64,000 nucleotides of DNA from the NCBI GenBank assembly GCA_028023455.1, contig JAQFVV010006630.1, forward strand, positions 436,001 to 500,000, in the 5' to 3' direction. Position 1 is the stretch's first letter. Each line of letters opens with the position of its first letter. This DNA is from Epiperipatus broadwayi. Taxonomy: Eukaryota > Onychophora > Udeonychophora > Euonychophora > Peripatidae. Below, piece by piece: positions 33,701 through 45,039 of this stretch. Position numbers and translations under genes: made by a program. The notes beneath the pieces are model-generated. The model was not told the origin of the DNA. It saw only the letters and a list, made by a program, of their open reading frames with translations, and did not search any database.

Positions 33701-34860
33701 ATCTTTCTTTTGAAATATTTGTATATTGGTTCTACCATGCCACTCTTGATTCAAGTGTTTGTAAAACTCTGACAGTGGAAGGGTTTTTCAGGGTCCATCT
33801 AATTTACCCTCATGCCCAGGTGTGTTGTTTTGTCAGACAGATTTTTTTTTCTTTTTTGTAGAAAAGTACTCTTTTAGAGTGTTGCGGCTGTCATTATATA
33901 CCTGTGTAAGGCTTTTTATATGTTCATAGGTATCTGGTGTACAATTACACATGGTAATTTTTTTATGTTAACTCATCAGTCCAAGTTAGGAGACTTGAGG
34001 GTGGTGGGGTGGTTCTGGTAATATGATTTATATTGAATGACAGAATGTTGATAATTGAAAGATACCATGGTACAGGATCAAATTGCATAGAGCTAAGTTT
34101 AAATAGCATAATCTATGTTTCTGAGTACAAAAATGCAGAAGTGTGTGCAGGAAGAATTACTCTTATTGTTTTATGAAGTTAAATTGTTGATGTTTGCACT
34201 GCACTTAGATTGAGTTGAGCATTTGACTAGAGTGATCAGAAAAGCGTAAGGGATTAAATATTAACTTAATTTAATGATGAAGCATGGGTGAATAAAAATA
34301 CAGGTTAATAAGTGAGGTGTGACCATGGTTGTAAAATGAGATAGAATTGGGTGGTAAAAAACCTTCAGCACTCATTAGAGGTATTGTAAGTTGATGTAGT
34401 CACTTTGAAACAAAGGTGTGATAACTCATGTTAAAGTCATCCAGTAAAACACCTAGTAAAAGGTTGATGATAATAGTGAGTTGATTGTGAGCAGTAATAT
34501 TGAGATGACAACTGATCCAGAACATATTAAAACAAAAATCATGTTGAATGCTAGTGGAAAAAGTGACTATAAGTAGATTTGAGTCCATATATATAATTTT
34601 AAAGGATAAAAATTAGCAGGTTCCTGTGATGACCAGGCCATACCTCCTGAAGGTGATGATCAATCTTGTGAACAGGTGCAAAAGCATAAGGTCTTTAGAT
34701 AGTTGTGGAGTCAATCTGAGAACCACTATATATTTTTGTTTCCAGCAAACCCAGAATGTGTGGCTATGTAAATTGAATCCATTTACTTAACTGCAGGTTT
34801 TTTTGAACTGAGTTTAGACCTTGAGCATTGAAAGCTCCTATCTTTATTTTCATGTTAAAA
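33701..34860 (-). pseudogene. copy G ORF2: endonuclease remnants
   Basis: The start is visible as MKIKIGAFNAQGLNSVQK in frame 34764-34955, closer to the copy A start (MKIKIICINVRGLNS) than to the others. Frame 34400-34588 has LLGVLLDDFNMSYHTF (GDFN changed to DDFN). A broken SDH-like region lies near 34230. G may therefore belong to the A subfamily. The rest is scrambled by indels. Confidence 0.65.
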
Positions 34861-35186
34861 GACAATGAGTAAAAAAATAGAGTATATGTTTTGAGAATAA
34901 GCTGTTTTATATTGACTGAATTGAGAGATATCCATTTGTCACATTGTTTATACAATTTTGAAAAAGGATTGTATGAACATAAATGACCAGCTAAGACTCA
35001 GAATTAAAATTATCAGTGCCAGCATCTAGGGCATCAAAATATTTAAGAGATGTTTTGTTTGCATTATTTTTTAAGCAGGAAAGGTTTGATATTTATTGGT
35101 ATACTAGTGTATATATATTTTTCTTCAGGGTTTGTTTGTGATTTATTGCTTGAATTTGGGGTTTTGTTAAGTGAATGATGAAGACT

Positions 35187-35225
35187 TTGGATCTGAGAGC
35201 ACTGCACCAGTGCTCTCAGATCCAA
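35187..35225. repeat. perfect 18-bp inverted repeat (hairpin)
   Basis: Arms 35187-35204 and 35208-35225 are exact reverse complements with a three-base loop (CAC). It marks the end of copy G and lies just upstream of the hammerhead-like fold. Confidence 0.95.
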
Positions 35226-35228
35226 GGC

Positions 35229-35270
35229 TCCTCACTGATGAAGGTCACAAGCCAGAAATTAGTCTGGGGA
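35229..35270 (+). ncRNA. candidate hammerhead ribozyme
   Basis: The segment contains the hammerhead core in the right order: CTGATGA (35235-35241), a short helix II (GGT 35243-35245 with GCC 35251-35253), GAAA (35255-35258), a minimal helix III and GTC (35262-35264). Helix I forms six contiguous pairs between TCCTCA (35229-35234) and TGGGGA (35265-35270), with one G-U pair. Predicted cleavage is after C264 of the GTC (35264). The A-A mismatch at the base of helix II and the two-base loop of helix III are weak points; short-helix-III hammerheads are known from retroelements. About 150 bp of less AT-rich sequence follow. Confidence 0.45.
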
Positions 35271-35399
35271 TATTGGATGAGTAGGCACTAGATGGGAATT
35301 TTATGCACAAGCCTTCTGGCATCCATTGATTACTCTGGTTGGGACAGGGTGGCACTACTGTAAGGAGGGTTTTGCCTGTTTAATTACCTATGTTATTAT

Positions 35400-36492
35400 T
35401 TATAATTTATATAAAAACATCACACTATATAAATTAAAATATTTACACATGTTTAAGTTTCCATTTAATAATGACATGTTGTGGATTGTTAAATTTTTGC
35501 AAGTATCATTAACCAAAATCATATGATTAGTAATTTAAAATGATTAATTAAATCTTCACACTCTCAGTTCCAAACACTTAAGATTGGCACATACATATAG
35601 CTTAGATGAAAAAGATAGAGTGGATCCATTCTACTTCTTAAAAAGACTTTATCTTGTGTTTGGAAAGAAGAGTATTCAGTATAAATAGCATTCATCTGTA
35701 AAGTGCATGTACCATGGTTTAAGCTACCTTATTATTTAAATTAATAGCTAATCTTAAATATTTTATAGAAGAAAGTATCTTTAAATATACAATAATTGCA
35801 AGAGAATATACAATAATAAGTGAGATTTATGTAAGTAAATAGAGGTTTTGTGAACTAAAATGTAGTTAGTGAAAGTAATAAATATAATTGTAAATATTAT
35901 GTAGTAAACTTAGAAGTTGAACCATTGGATAATGATTAATATTGTGAATAAACCACTATATGTTATTGATTTAAAATATTAAATGGAAAGTATATACATC
36001 AGGAATACATAGTTAATTTGCTAATGAATAAGTGTTTTATGTTTTTTTTTGGTTTAGTTATCAAATAGATAAATGTGATGTGGTAGTGTTTAATTGCACT
36101 GTAAACTAATGGTTCTAGAATTTAGATATCCAGTTAATAAGAACATGTATAAACACTAAATATATATTGTAGACTTACTTAAAGTCTATATTGGTAATAT
36201 TTATATTTATAGTACAATCTAATTACAGGAAAATGGAAATAAATGAAGGGATTTATTTATGGTCAGACTGAAAATAAAAATAGAATTTAGAATTAAATTT
36301 TTAAAAAAGTAATATTTGTTTTGCAGATTATTATTGACATATATATAGGTAGTTTATATTAGCATGTTGAAATCACCTGATGGTGTTATTTCTATGCTAT
36401 TACACAGAAATATGCCATTTAGGTGGATTCTACTATATAGTGTTCTATTTTAATGTGTAAGTGTAGAAATAGTCTGTTGATATGTGGTGGCT
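35400..36492. other. AT-rich sequence without recognised features
   Basis: Strongly AT-rich, with no frame resembling a protein and no RNA gene seen. A partial relative of the 82-bp repeat (TTTCTATGCTATTACACAGA) occurs near 36390. Confidence 0.5.
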
Positions 36493-36656
36493 GTGTCTAT
36501 TTCTATGCTAATGCACAGAAACATGATGTTTAATCTGCCGCATAAGCCATCATGCCAGCTTAGGCTCAGATTTTGTGTCTATTTCTATGCTAATGCACAG
36601 AAACATGATGTTTAATCTGACGCATAAGCCATCATGCCAGCTTGGACTCAGATTTG
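36493..36656. repeat. 82-bp tandem duplication
   Basis: Unit 36493-36574 is repeated at 36575-36656 with only a few mismatches. The unit contains TTTCTATGCTAATGCACAGA and GCATAAGCCATCATGCCAGC. A diverged partial third copy lies near 36388-36416. Confidence 0.88.
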
Positions 36657-37260
36657 TGTTATGTATTTTGGGCATGCAGTCACATTTCACTTTTGGGTAC
36701 AGTATTGTGTGAGGGTGGCTGGAATTACAACTCAAAACTATTTTAATATTCATTAAGACCTTTTTTCCTTCTATCTCCCAGATATTCCTTGTGGACATAA
36801 TAACAAAATTAACCAGGTAGTCTACTTTTATATACTTTTTATTTGTTTTGACTCCATGTATACAAGAAAAATATATCATTATCAAAAGGTTAAAGTAATT
36901 TTTATACACAAATAAAAATAATATTCTTCTTAATGATAATTTTAGTTTATTCAAATAAAAAAATATTTGTTTGTTTTCTTCAATTATATTTAAAAGAAAA
37001 GTTTTAATGTATAAATATTTATGGATGATATTGACAAAAGTATATATTTAATAAACATTTACAATATAATATTTTTATGTATGTACATTCATAAGCTTAT
37101 TCTTATTGTGATAATAAAATAGTAAACAAATTAAACATACTCATTAAGCTTCAAAAATATTTTTATGTATTTATTTGGAAATATTTATATAATATATTTT
37201 TCTTTTTGATTTTATTAGTGTATTGTTCACAACATATGACAGTTACGTTTATAAAGCAAC

Positions 37261-37741
37261 ATATGTAAATAATATTTATTTTATAAAGCACAGATAGTTA
37301 GTTGAAATTAAATTGAAAGACTGCAAACCTTTCATGCTTATTGTACTTATCTGACAGCCAATTAGATGTTATGATGGCTGTCTGAATAATGATCAACTAA
37401 CTATCTGTGCATTATAAAAATAAATATTATTTACATACATTAGTGCAATTTATAACATTTAAAAACTACTGCATAATAAATTGTAGGATTTTGTGCTGTA
37501 TGTTTGTAATTTAGACTCAGTTGAATTAAATGTGACGATATTTAAAGCTTCACGCTTTCAAAAACCTAAATGCTTCAGACTGGCTTAGATATATAAAAAG
37601 ACAAGTAAAGAAGAGGGTGTATTGCCCTTTTCTTGTAAAATTCTCTGTCCTGTGTTTACGGTTTTATCATTATTCAGACAGTCATCATAACATCTGATTG
37701 GCTGTCAGATAAGTAAAGGTTTGCAGCCTTTCAATTTAATT
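37261..37741. repeat. foldback / MITE-like structure with nested inverted repeats
   Basis: Two overlapping inverted repeats are visible. First, 37261-37305 pairs with 37393-37440 (about 45 bp, few mismatches). Second, the intervening 37307-37392 is repeated inverted at 37667-37741 with a small indel. The second pair would make a ~435-bp element with ~75-bp terminal inverted repeats beginning AATTAAATTGAAAG. No transposase is encoded, which suggests a non-autonomous DNA element with a later rearrangement. Confidence 0.75.
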
Positions 37742-39490
37742 AAAGCAACATAATGAGTATAATAGAAGGAATATTTTATTTGCTTCTTAATTTTATATAT
37801 ATATATTTGTTATTATTGTTTGTATTAAAAAAAATTGTTTGTTAATTAAATTGGTTTTCTGTGATCATTAGCAATTAAATTATTACACTATATATTAATA
37901 TAAACTTTGAGTCTCTATATTTTGTTTGTTGTTCATATATTACAATATTAGCTAGCCAGAATATTGAATAAGCATCTTATTTGTTTCATTTTAATACCAT
38001 ATATTTATCAATCCAAGTAGAATCTGAATAAGATCTTTTATTAGAAATAAATGCTATTGCATTTGGCGCTATTAAACATAAGGTTCGATAATAGTGATAA
38101 CATTGTGTTATTATTTAATTTTATTCTATTACAATATAAATACATTAGAATCACTATCATCATTCTCCACAGTAACGTTATTTAATTATTTATTATGTAT
38201 TAGCTAAGTCATATGAATGAGTAATAATTATATTTATAAAAACTAGGAATTGTACAATAGATTATTATTACTAACAGAGCATAAAATGTTATTACTAACA
38301 AAACACTTTTTTTTAATGGATGTAAATAAAAATGAAATTAGTAAATATATATAAAAGCAAGTGAAGTCAATAAGAACGAAAAAATAGTTATTTTATACTG
38401 GCACATTTAACGTCTGTAACTTATTTTGTGGCAGTAGATAAGTTATCATATTTATTTTAAAATGGTTTTTTTTTTTCCGAGTAAAAATGGTAATGTTAAT
38501 TTCTCTTCAAGCTTGACATATGATAAGTATTAACATCAAAAGCAGCTTTTACTTAAAAACAAAACTATATTGTTAATGATTGATTTAAGAAAAGGCAACG
38601 GAGCCGCACAAATGATATTTTATCTATCAGATTTATAATTTATTAAATGAGATTGTAAGTACTAATTTGATAGGGAAAAAAAACATAAATATAAAATACC
38701 AGATTTTAGTAATACTTATGGAAAGTGAAATACAAGTATAGCATATATATTTAAGCTAGATGTAATTATGAAGATAAATTTTATAAGCAAGCTCAAAATT
38801 TCACATGCTAAAATAAATATATTAAAAAAAGGGAAAGCAATACAAACTATCACAGATAATGATCAAGATTTATCAATTTGTAGTACTATATTATTATCTT
38901 TCATCGAATCTCTTCCAGGCAGAGATCTTAATATACATACACACATATGTATATGTAATAAAGGATGACTAGAATTATAACAATAAGAGATGCAAGATAT
39001 GCTGTAGATTTGGGCAATGTATTCTTAATTCTGTATTTAATAGTATTTCTAAAAGATCTGAGGCATGGATTGATAATGAGATAGTATTTGATAAGCTGTT
39101 GCTAATTGTCAATAAATAAATTATACAAAGTGATACTATTATGAAATTCTTCAGTATTTTTGTAAAATATTCTACATTATTTATGTTATAAAAAATATTA
39201 GATGATTTATATTTTAAAATTGAGAGGTAGAACTTAATATTAATTTTAGTTTTAGAATGAATAAATAAAAGTTTATTTACAAATCAGGGTGATGTAAAAC
39301 TTTTAGATATTCTCATATAATTTTATTACTATATAAATAATTGGATATAGTTTTACTGTTTATATATGTTGTGGTAAAATTTATTCAATATTTTCATATA
39401 TAAAATGCCTAATAATGTGCCTATTTTCACTTTAATATGTAATATATGAGTTCTTAAATAATTATGATTGGATGAATTTCTCTCCATTCT
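37742..39490. other. AT-rich sequence without recognised features
   Basis: Long AT-rich stretch with only short frames (for example 38768-38968, 66 residues, low complexity). No domain, RNA gene or clear repeat found by eye. Confidence 0.5.
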
Positions 39491-39499
39491 TTATTGCAC

Positions 39500-41010
39500 A
39501 ATAAGCCACCATCATTTTATAACTATCTTAAATTAAACCTTTTTAGAAATTTTAATTTATGGCACAAAGACATCCAAATAAGTCAGATTTCAGAGTCATT
39601 TTATAACAAAACTGTAAGTTGCCTATCTTTTTGTTATATCCATGCCAATTTATTTTGTCAGATAAAAGGAGATTGTCTTCTATTTAACCTTTGGTTTGTT
39701 ATATTGTAAACAAATCAAGCATTGATACCCTAAAAGCCTGAAACTTTACAATATGGATATCTTTATTTGTATATAGATCAAGCCAGCTTACTCTTTGAAA
39801 TATTAATTTAGATAAAATACTAATGATTTTAATCTGTACCTAACTGATTTTATATCTGATTAAATATGAAAGATTAGACATATAAAATTTATTTCAGGGA
39901 ACAAACATGTCCAAATATGGTACTAGAATACATTATAAGCCAGATTATTAAAATAAACCCTTAAATATACTTACATTTTTGTTATATCAGTGCCAATCTA
40001 TTTTATTAAATGAAAGGAAATCCTCTTCTACATGGTCTTTGGTTTGTTCTATTGTAAGTAAATAAGACATTAATCTCACCTAAGCCAGACATGGAATATC
40101 AGCAATGATCTTTTTTTAATAATCAGTCAGTTTATTAATTTCACATATTAATTTAGATAAAATACTAGTAATTTGCAATATGGCAAATCAAAGTCAGATG
40201 AGATTGACTTTATAATAGCAAAAATGTAGCCATGTTTCCAGATTTATTTAAAGAATGATTCTTTAGATTTTGGCTTATAAAGATTCTTGGTAATGTATTC
40301 ATAGTTGTTGTTCTGTGAAATAAATTCACATTCCTAACATTGCATATTTGATCATGTGTAAAACCATTTCCTTCTGATTAAAATTATTAGTATTTTAACT
40401 AAATTAATATTTGAAATGGTAATCTGATTTCATTGATATAAAACTAAAGGTTGCTTCTAATATGCAGTTTTAGCCTTTTAGAATATCAGTGCTATAATAA
40501 ACTGAAACTGAAGGTAAAATAAAAGAGGATATCGTTTTATGTGACAACAGTGATTGACATTAATATAACAAAAGGTATAGGCATATTTACAAGCTTATTT
40601 AAAAAAAATTCTATAAAATCTGGATTGTAATGATTTATAGTAATGGATCTAGATGCTGATGATTTGTGAAATAGATTCATATTCCTAATGTTATGCATAT
40701 TTGATCAACTGTAAAGACATTTACATGCTGATTAAACTCATAATTATTTATCTAAATTAATATTTAAAATGGTGTTTGCTTGATTGATATAAAAACAAAA
40801 ACCTCTAATATAAAATTTTAGCTTTTTTGAGCATCAATGCTTGATTTATTTACATTATAACAAACTGAAGATGAGATAGACAAAGATCTGACAAATTTTT
40901 TTTATGTATATTTGTAATGTATTTGAACATACTTGTTTCATAAAATAAATTTATAGTACTAATGTCAGGTATTTAATCAGCCATAAAATAATGTACATCC
41001 TGATTAAAAT
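39500..41010. repeat. diverged tandem repeat, unit about 350 bp
   Basis: Blocks recur at a spacing of about 345-351 bp: TATTAATTTAGATAAAATAC at 39801 and 40146; the stretch around TTTTTGTTATAT to TTTGGTTTGTT at about 39629-39714 and 39976-40058; ATTCCTAA plus TTTGATCA-like text at 40330, 40681 and, weaker, about 40951. Copies differ by many substitutions and indels, which points to an old satellite-like array or repeated insertions of one element. Confidence 0.6.
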
Positions 41011-41547
41011 TATTAGTGCATCTTACAATATAATAGGTCTCAGAGCTTTCCTTTTTTTTTTTTTTACTAAGGCTGATTTTTTTTTCTTTTTTGTAATATT
41101 TATCTCATTATTGTTGTGTAATATTTATACAATGAGAATGGTTTCAAATCTTCATATATTAAGATTTTGCCTTTAAAATATTTATTTATATCACCTGTGG
41201 TAATATATTCAAACTGCATAATCATGTTTATGTTTTTGTGCAATAGAATCACAAGTTTATGATCTGCTAATATTTTTTTAAAAACTTAAAAACAAGCTTT
41301 TATATTCTAAAAGATTGTTCATATGTATGTGAATATTATATATATATATTGTAATGGTATATGCCATTACATTAATTTAAAATTAGAATAAAAACGGTTT
41401 TAAGTTCGTAAATAAAAAAAAAACTAAAAACTAAAATTAAAGAATTGTTCAATGTATGTATATATATTCGCACAGATGCAAAACTTTAAAAATTATTTTT
41501 CTTTTAGAAAAAAAAAATTTGAATGTACTTTTTTTTTAAGTGTCATA

Positions 41548-41630
41548 GCATTGGCCAGGACACGAACCCGCAACCCGTGCAACTGCCTGCAAGTTCAAGG
41601 CAGTCATGCTGACCTCTCGACCACCAATGC
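41548..41630 (-). tRNA. class-II tRNA-like gene (Ser/Leu type), probably a pseudogene or SINE head
   Basis: The 83-base minus-strand segment starts GCATTGG and ends CCAATGC, a perfect seven-pair acceptor stem. It has an A-box-like TGGTCGAGAGG and a B-box-like GGGTTCGTGTCC, and length and an extra-arm region fit a class-II tRNA (Ser or Leu). The anticodon arm pairs CTGCCT with AGGCAG but leaves a nine-base loop instead of seven; TGA in it would suggest Ser(UGA). The T stem has a G-T pair and a mismatch. Near-identical 20-bp direct repeats (41517-41539 and 41638-41659) flank it, which suggests insertion by retrotransposition. It is more likely a tRNA-derived element than a working tRNA. Confidence 0.5.
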
Positions 41631-41889
41631 AAGACATATTTGAACGTACTTTTTTATAAAAACGTACAAAAGTACAAGATCTAAAGATAAAATATTTTTG
41701 TAAATGGAAATGATGTGTTTATTAATTATCAAAAAGCAAGCTAGCCCTTGGGGATCTTATATAAAAAAGTCAGATGAAATATAGATAAGAGAACAAAAAT
41801 AAATTAGATGTTCAATAGAAGCAGCAATGAAGGCTCGGACCATAATGAAAAATTGGAACAGGAAGCCATTGTTCAGTGAATCCGGATGA

Positions 41890-42075
41890 TCAGTATAAAA
41901 GGAAAAATATTGAAATTAAGAACAGTCCAGCTTGATTTTGTGAGAAGAGTGATAAGATGCACTTGTTGCTCTCTCTCACTTATTTCAAATGAAATGACTG
42001 TAATACCATGATTGAACCAGCTAAGGCCACCTTCAGATAGACCGGTCTTCAAATAAAGACTTTGTGGGAATTGAC
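41890..42075 (+). promoter_or_regulatory. possible promoter / poly-A region, LTR-like
   Basis: A TATA-like CAGTATAAAAGG near 41894 is followed about 150 bp downstream by AATAAAG at about 42053 and TTGACACCAGGAACTGGGAG. This order (TATA, then poly-A signal, then a primer-binding-site-like string) resembles an LTR, and the stretch is less AT-rich than its surroundings. I found no second LTR or coding region, so the call is weak. Confidence 0.22.
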
Positions 42076-42079
42076 ACCA

Positions 42080-44010
42080 GGAACTGGGAGCTCTTCTACT
42101 GTAAGATATAAACAGAAAAATTTTACTACAAGTAATTAAGAACTTTAAAGATTTGACAAGCTAAACATAATTTTTTTTTAAATGAACTTTAATCTGACTT
42201 TTCAAATCAATTATTAATGTTTAATTTTTATACATTTGAGTTTGCTAAAAATCATTTCCATCTTTTTTTTCATTAATATTTGTTGTATAAATTATTTAAA
42301 TGCATTAAATTTAAGTTGGGTATAGACACTTGCATAAATTCATTAATGTTTAATTGTGTTTTTGTTTTTATATTTGATTAGAATATATAGACATTGGATA
42401 AATAATGATACCTTATGGTGAGTATCTAAAATGTATTTATTCGGATGTCTTTTAAGTTATTGGTGTCAATGCGGCATATTATGATGAATGCCATTGGATT
42501 TCTTGTAAATTTCCCTCTGCAATTCCATCAATGATTTTATATTTTGATCGTTTATGTTTATTTTGAGATGTTTTTGACTGTGTAATCTATGTATCCGATC
42601 TATACTCAACATTATAAAACAAACTTATAAAATTCATCTGTGCAAAAAGTATATAAATGTTAAAATTAAGTCGGGCATGAATGGCTATATATATTTGTAA
42701 AGTTATATTCATTAATTAAGGGAGGGTTAATCTTAGGTTATTTGTTTCATAGTTGGATTGGGTCAATGGATTGGATATATTGGTGTAATTAGTAAATGTA
42801 GTATGAGGTCCACCATGTGCAGGATCACATTTTATGCCGCACACCCCCTTTTTGCCTATGGAAAGGGATAATAAGATGGAAAACACAGTCCCTCCTATGG
42901 AGTTATTTTTTATTGTTCTTACCAGACAGATGTAGCATTCCTGTCTGGATGAGAGTCAATGTCTTCTTTAATCATGCTGTTCAGATGTACATTCCTGACA
43001 GTATGGTATTTTGTGCTTTCATATTCATGTTGCATTGAATACCTCAATGTATCAGATGGATTGACGTCGGTTTGACTGCGAACTTTTGGCCTAAAGTTAC
43101 GTAAGGAATAGAATATTTTCTTTTCAAATGCAATCTATGTAGTTTATTCATACTCGACACTCTTAAAAAATATTATTAAATTCATCTGTGAGGATGGTTT
43201 AAAATTTTAAAATAATAATTTAAATTAAAAGTTAATACTAAAATTTAAAATAATAAATGTTATTCCTCAAATTTTAAATATTATATAATGTGCGTTAATA
43301 AATGTTTGTGTATTATTTACTGGCAGTGGCTTGTATTTTTTTATATTTAAGATAGAAATTAAATAAAGATATATATATATTATCTCTGCGTCTCCACTGA
43401 GCTAGTGACTGGGGCTAACGGTCTAAATATAAAATAAAATTTTTTCTTAACTTACGTATCTACCTACTGTATAAATTTTCTTGGTTCAAATGGCCTTGTG
43501 GCACCCTGTATGGCAGATACGGTAAGACTCTAACTCCCAGACCATTATAATATATATATATATTGGTAAACTCTCTTGTAGTAAATAATTATTTGCATAA
43601 TTGAATGCAGGTCTAATATATCTTCTTCAGTATTTTTTTTTTATAAAATCAGATAGCATGTGGTGTTTGAACATTAGAAGTGTAGACTATGTACAACTGT
43701 TCCATTCACTTGACAACAGTGATGTTTTATATTTAAATAGATAGTGAATCAATTCAGAAACACCTTGCTTTTAACTGCTTGGGACAATTTCCTATTTATC
43801 TCATATAAGCTATCTTAGTAGATTTGTTTATATAATCCACATGAGTTATTCCATAGTTTTTTATAAGTGTCAAGGATGAGCAATATTTGAGACTAAATAT
43901 TTTTTGTGTGCATATAAGTATATATATAATTAAATATTTCAATGATCTGTTATTATAACATATATATATATATGTAAACAAAAAAATACTTATAAATCCA
44001 ATAAATAATA
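42080..44010. other. AT-rich sequence without a recognised gene
   Basis: Contains short less AT-rich patches (about 42810-43080 and 43385-43545) but no frame with a recognised domain. (TA)n tracts occur near 43370 and 43550. The patches may be unknown SINE-like fragments. Confidence 0.45.
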
Positions 44011-44015
44011 TTATA

Positions 44016-44043
44016 TTTCAACCAGAGGACTGGTTTTCATCAG
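44016..44043 (-). ncRNA. hammerhead-like core (CTGATGA / GAAA), partial
   Basis: The minus strand reads CTGATGA, one A, then a perfect six-pair hairpin (AACCAG-TCCT-CTGGTT) followed by GAAA. That is the conserved core and helix II of a hammerhead. A convincing helix I and cleavage triplet could not be found, so this may be a decayed ribozyme or chance. Confidence 0.25.
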
Positions 44044-44886
44044 AAAAAAAACATACACAGTAAAATATATATATATATAGTAATGGATGCTTAAAACACC
44101 ATTACAAAGTTGAAGTATTGCAGGGCTAAAAATAAATTTATAAATGTTCGATTTTCTTTATAAAACTTGATTAAAAGTTTTGCGGTTTTTTTTTATGTTT
44201 GTACAAATATATATGTAAGTACTTGGGAATTATATTGGTACTTGTGTATAATTCAACTGATGACGTATTACCCTGAAGGCATATCAGTCTAATCTTGCGA
44301 TTTTTAAGATAACGTCTCCAAGTGATTTGCGGACACCTGTAATCGCTAAAATGTGTCCGCAGATCACGTGAACACGGTATGTTAAAAAACGCAACATTAG
44401 ACCAATAGGCCTTCAGGGTAATACATCATCGGTTGATCACATGGTAAAAAACAAAAAAACATGGCAAAAATATAAAAAAAATTAAACATAAAAAAAAGAA
44501 AAAAAATGTGACGCAGGTCACGTGATAAAAAACAAAAAAAAAAGGGCAAAAATCTGACGCATGTGTCAAAATAATTTAGAAAAAACTATATTCTAATTTA
44601 TAAAACCACCCTATATTATGCTCAATTATAAAAAACAGCGCGTAGCGCTGGAGTTGGCGGGGGGGCCCTTTGTGTTTTTGACAAGCCGTTAGGCTTGGCG
44701 TACACCTATACCTTGTATTACTCTCATAGCTGTAATTTTTATAATTGTCCATGAATTTACGAAAAATAATTTTCTGTATGATATAATTCAGAAATTAAAA
44801 ATTAAATTAAAACGTAATTCAATTGTAGAAATATTAACAAAAATTTTTTGTAAATTTTAAATAAACAGCTAAATTAAAAAGACGCA

Positions 44887-44946
44887 ATTTAATGCAAATC
44901 TGGTATTAATGGTGTCATTTAATGCAAATCTGGTATTAATGGTGTC
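44887..44946. repeat. exact 30-bp tandem duplication
   Basis: Unit 44887-44916 is repeated exactly at 44917-44946. Its core, AATGCAAATCTGGTATTAAT, recurs near 45170 and 45567 and, diverged, near 45330, so it is the seed of the wider tandem array in this element. Confidence 0.9.
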
Positions 44947-45039
44947 GCACCCTGTAATTTTTATAATATCAGACATTGTATTACTCTCATAGCTGTATGA
45001 TATAATTCAGAAATTAAAAATAAAATTAAAACGTAATTC

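Larger units (their letters stand above)
31453..35186 (-). mobile_element. non-LTR retrotransposon copy G, old and decayed
   Basis: A minus-strand copy with many small indels. In order on the minus strand are traces of ORF1 C-terminus (about 35180-34960), an endonuclease, an RT, a C-terminal finger and a 3' UTR with AATAAAG. Its divergence and the density of frameshifts make it the oldest copy in the cluster. It ends abruptly at the hairpin at 35187. Confidence 0.75.

Noticed and set aside
36493-36656. Possible CRISPR-like repeat
   Set aside because: Only two 82-bp copies without spacers, in a eukaryotic context; it is a tandem duplication.
42817-43038. 73-residue frame with hydrophobic parts
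   Set aside because: No motif, no neighbours and no codon signal that separates it from chance in AT-rich DNA.
43385-43545. Less AT-rich patch with tRNA-like words
   Set aside because: Neither strand gives both a good A box and a good B box or an acceptor stem.
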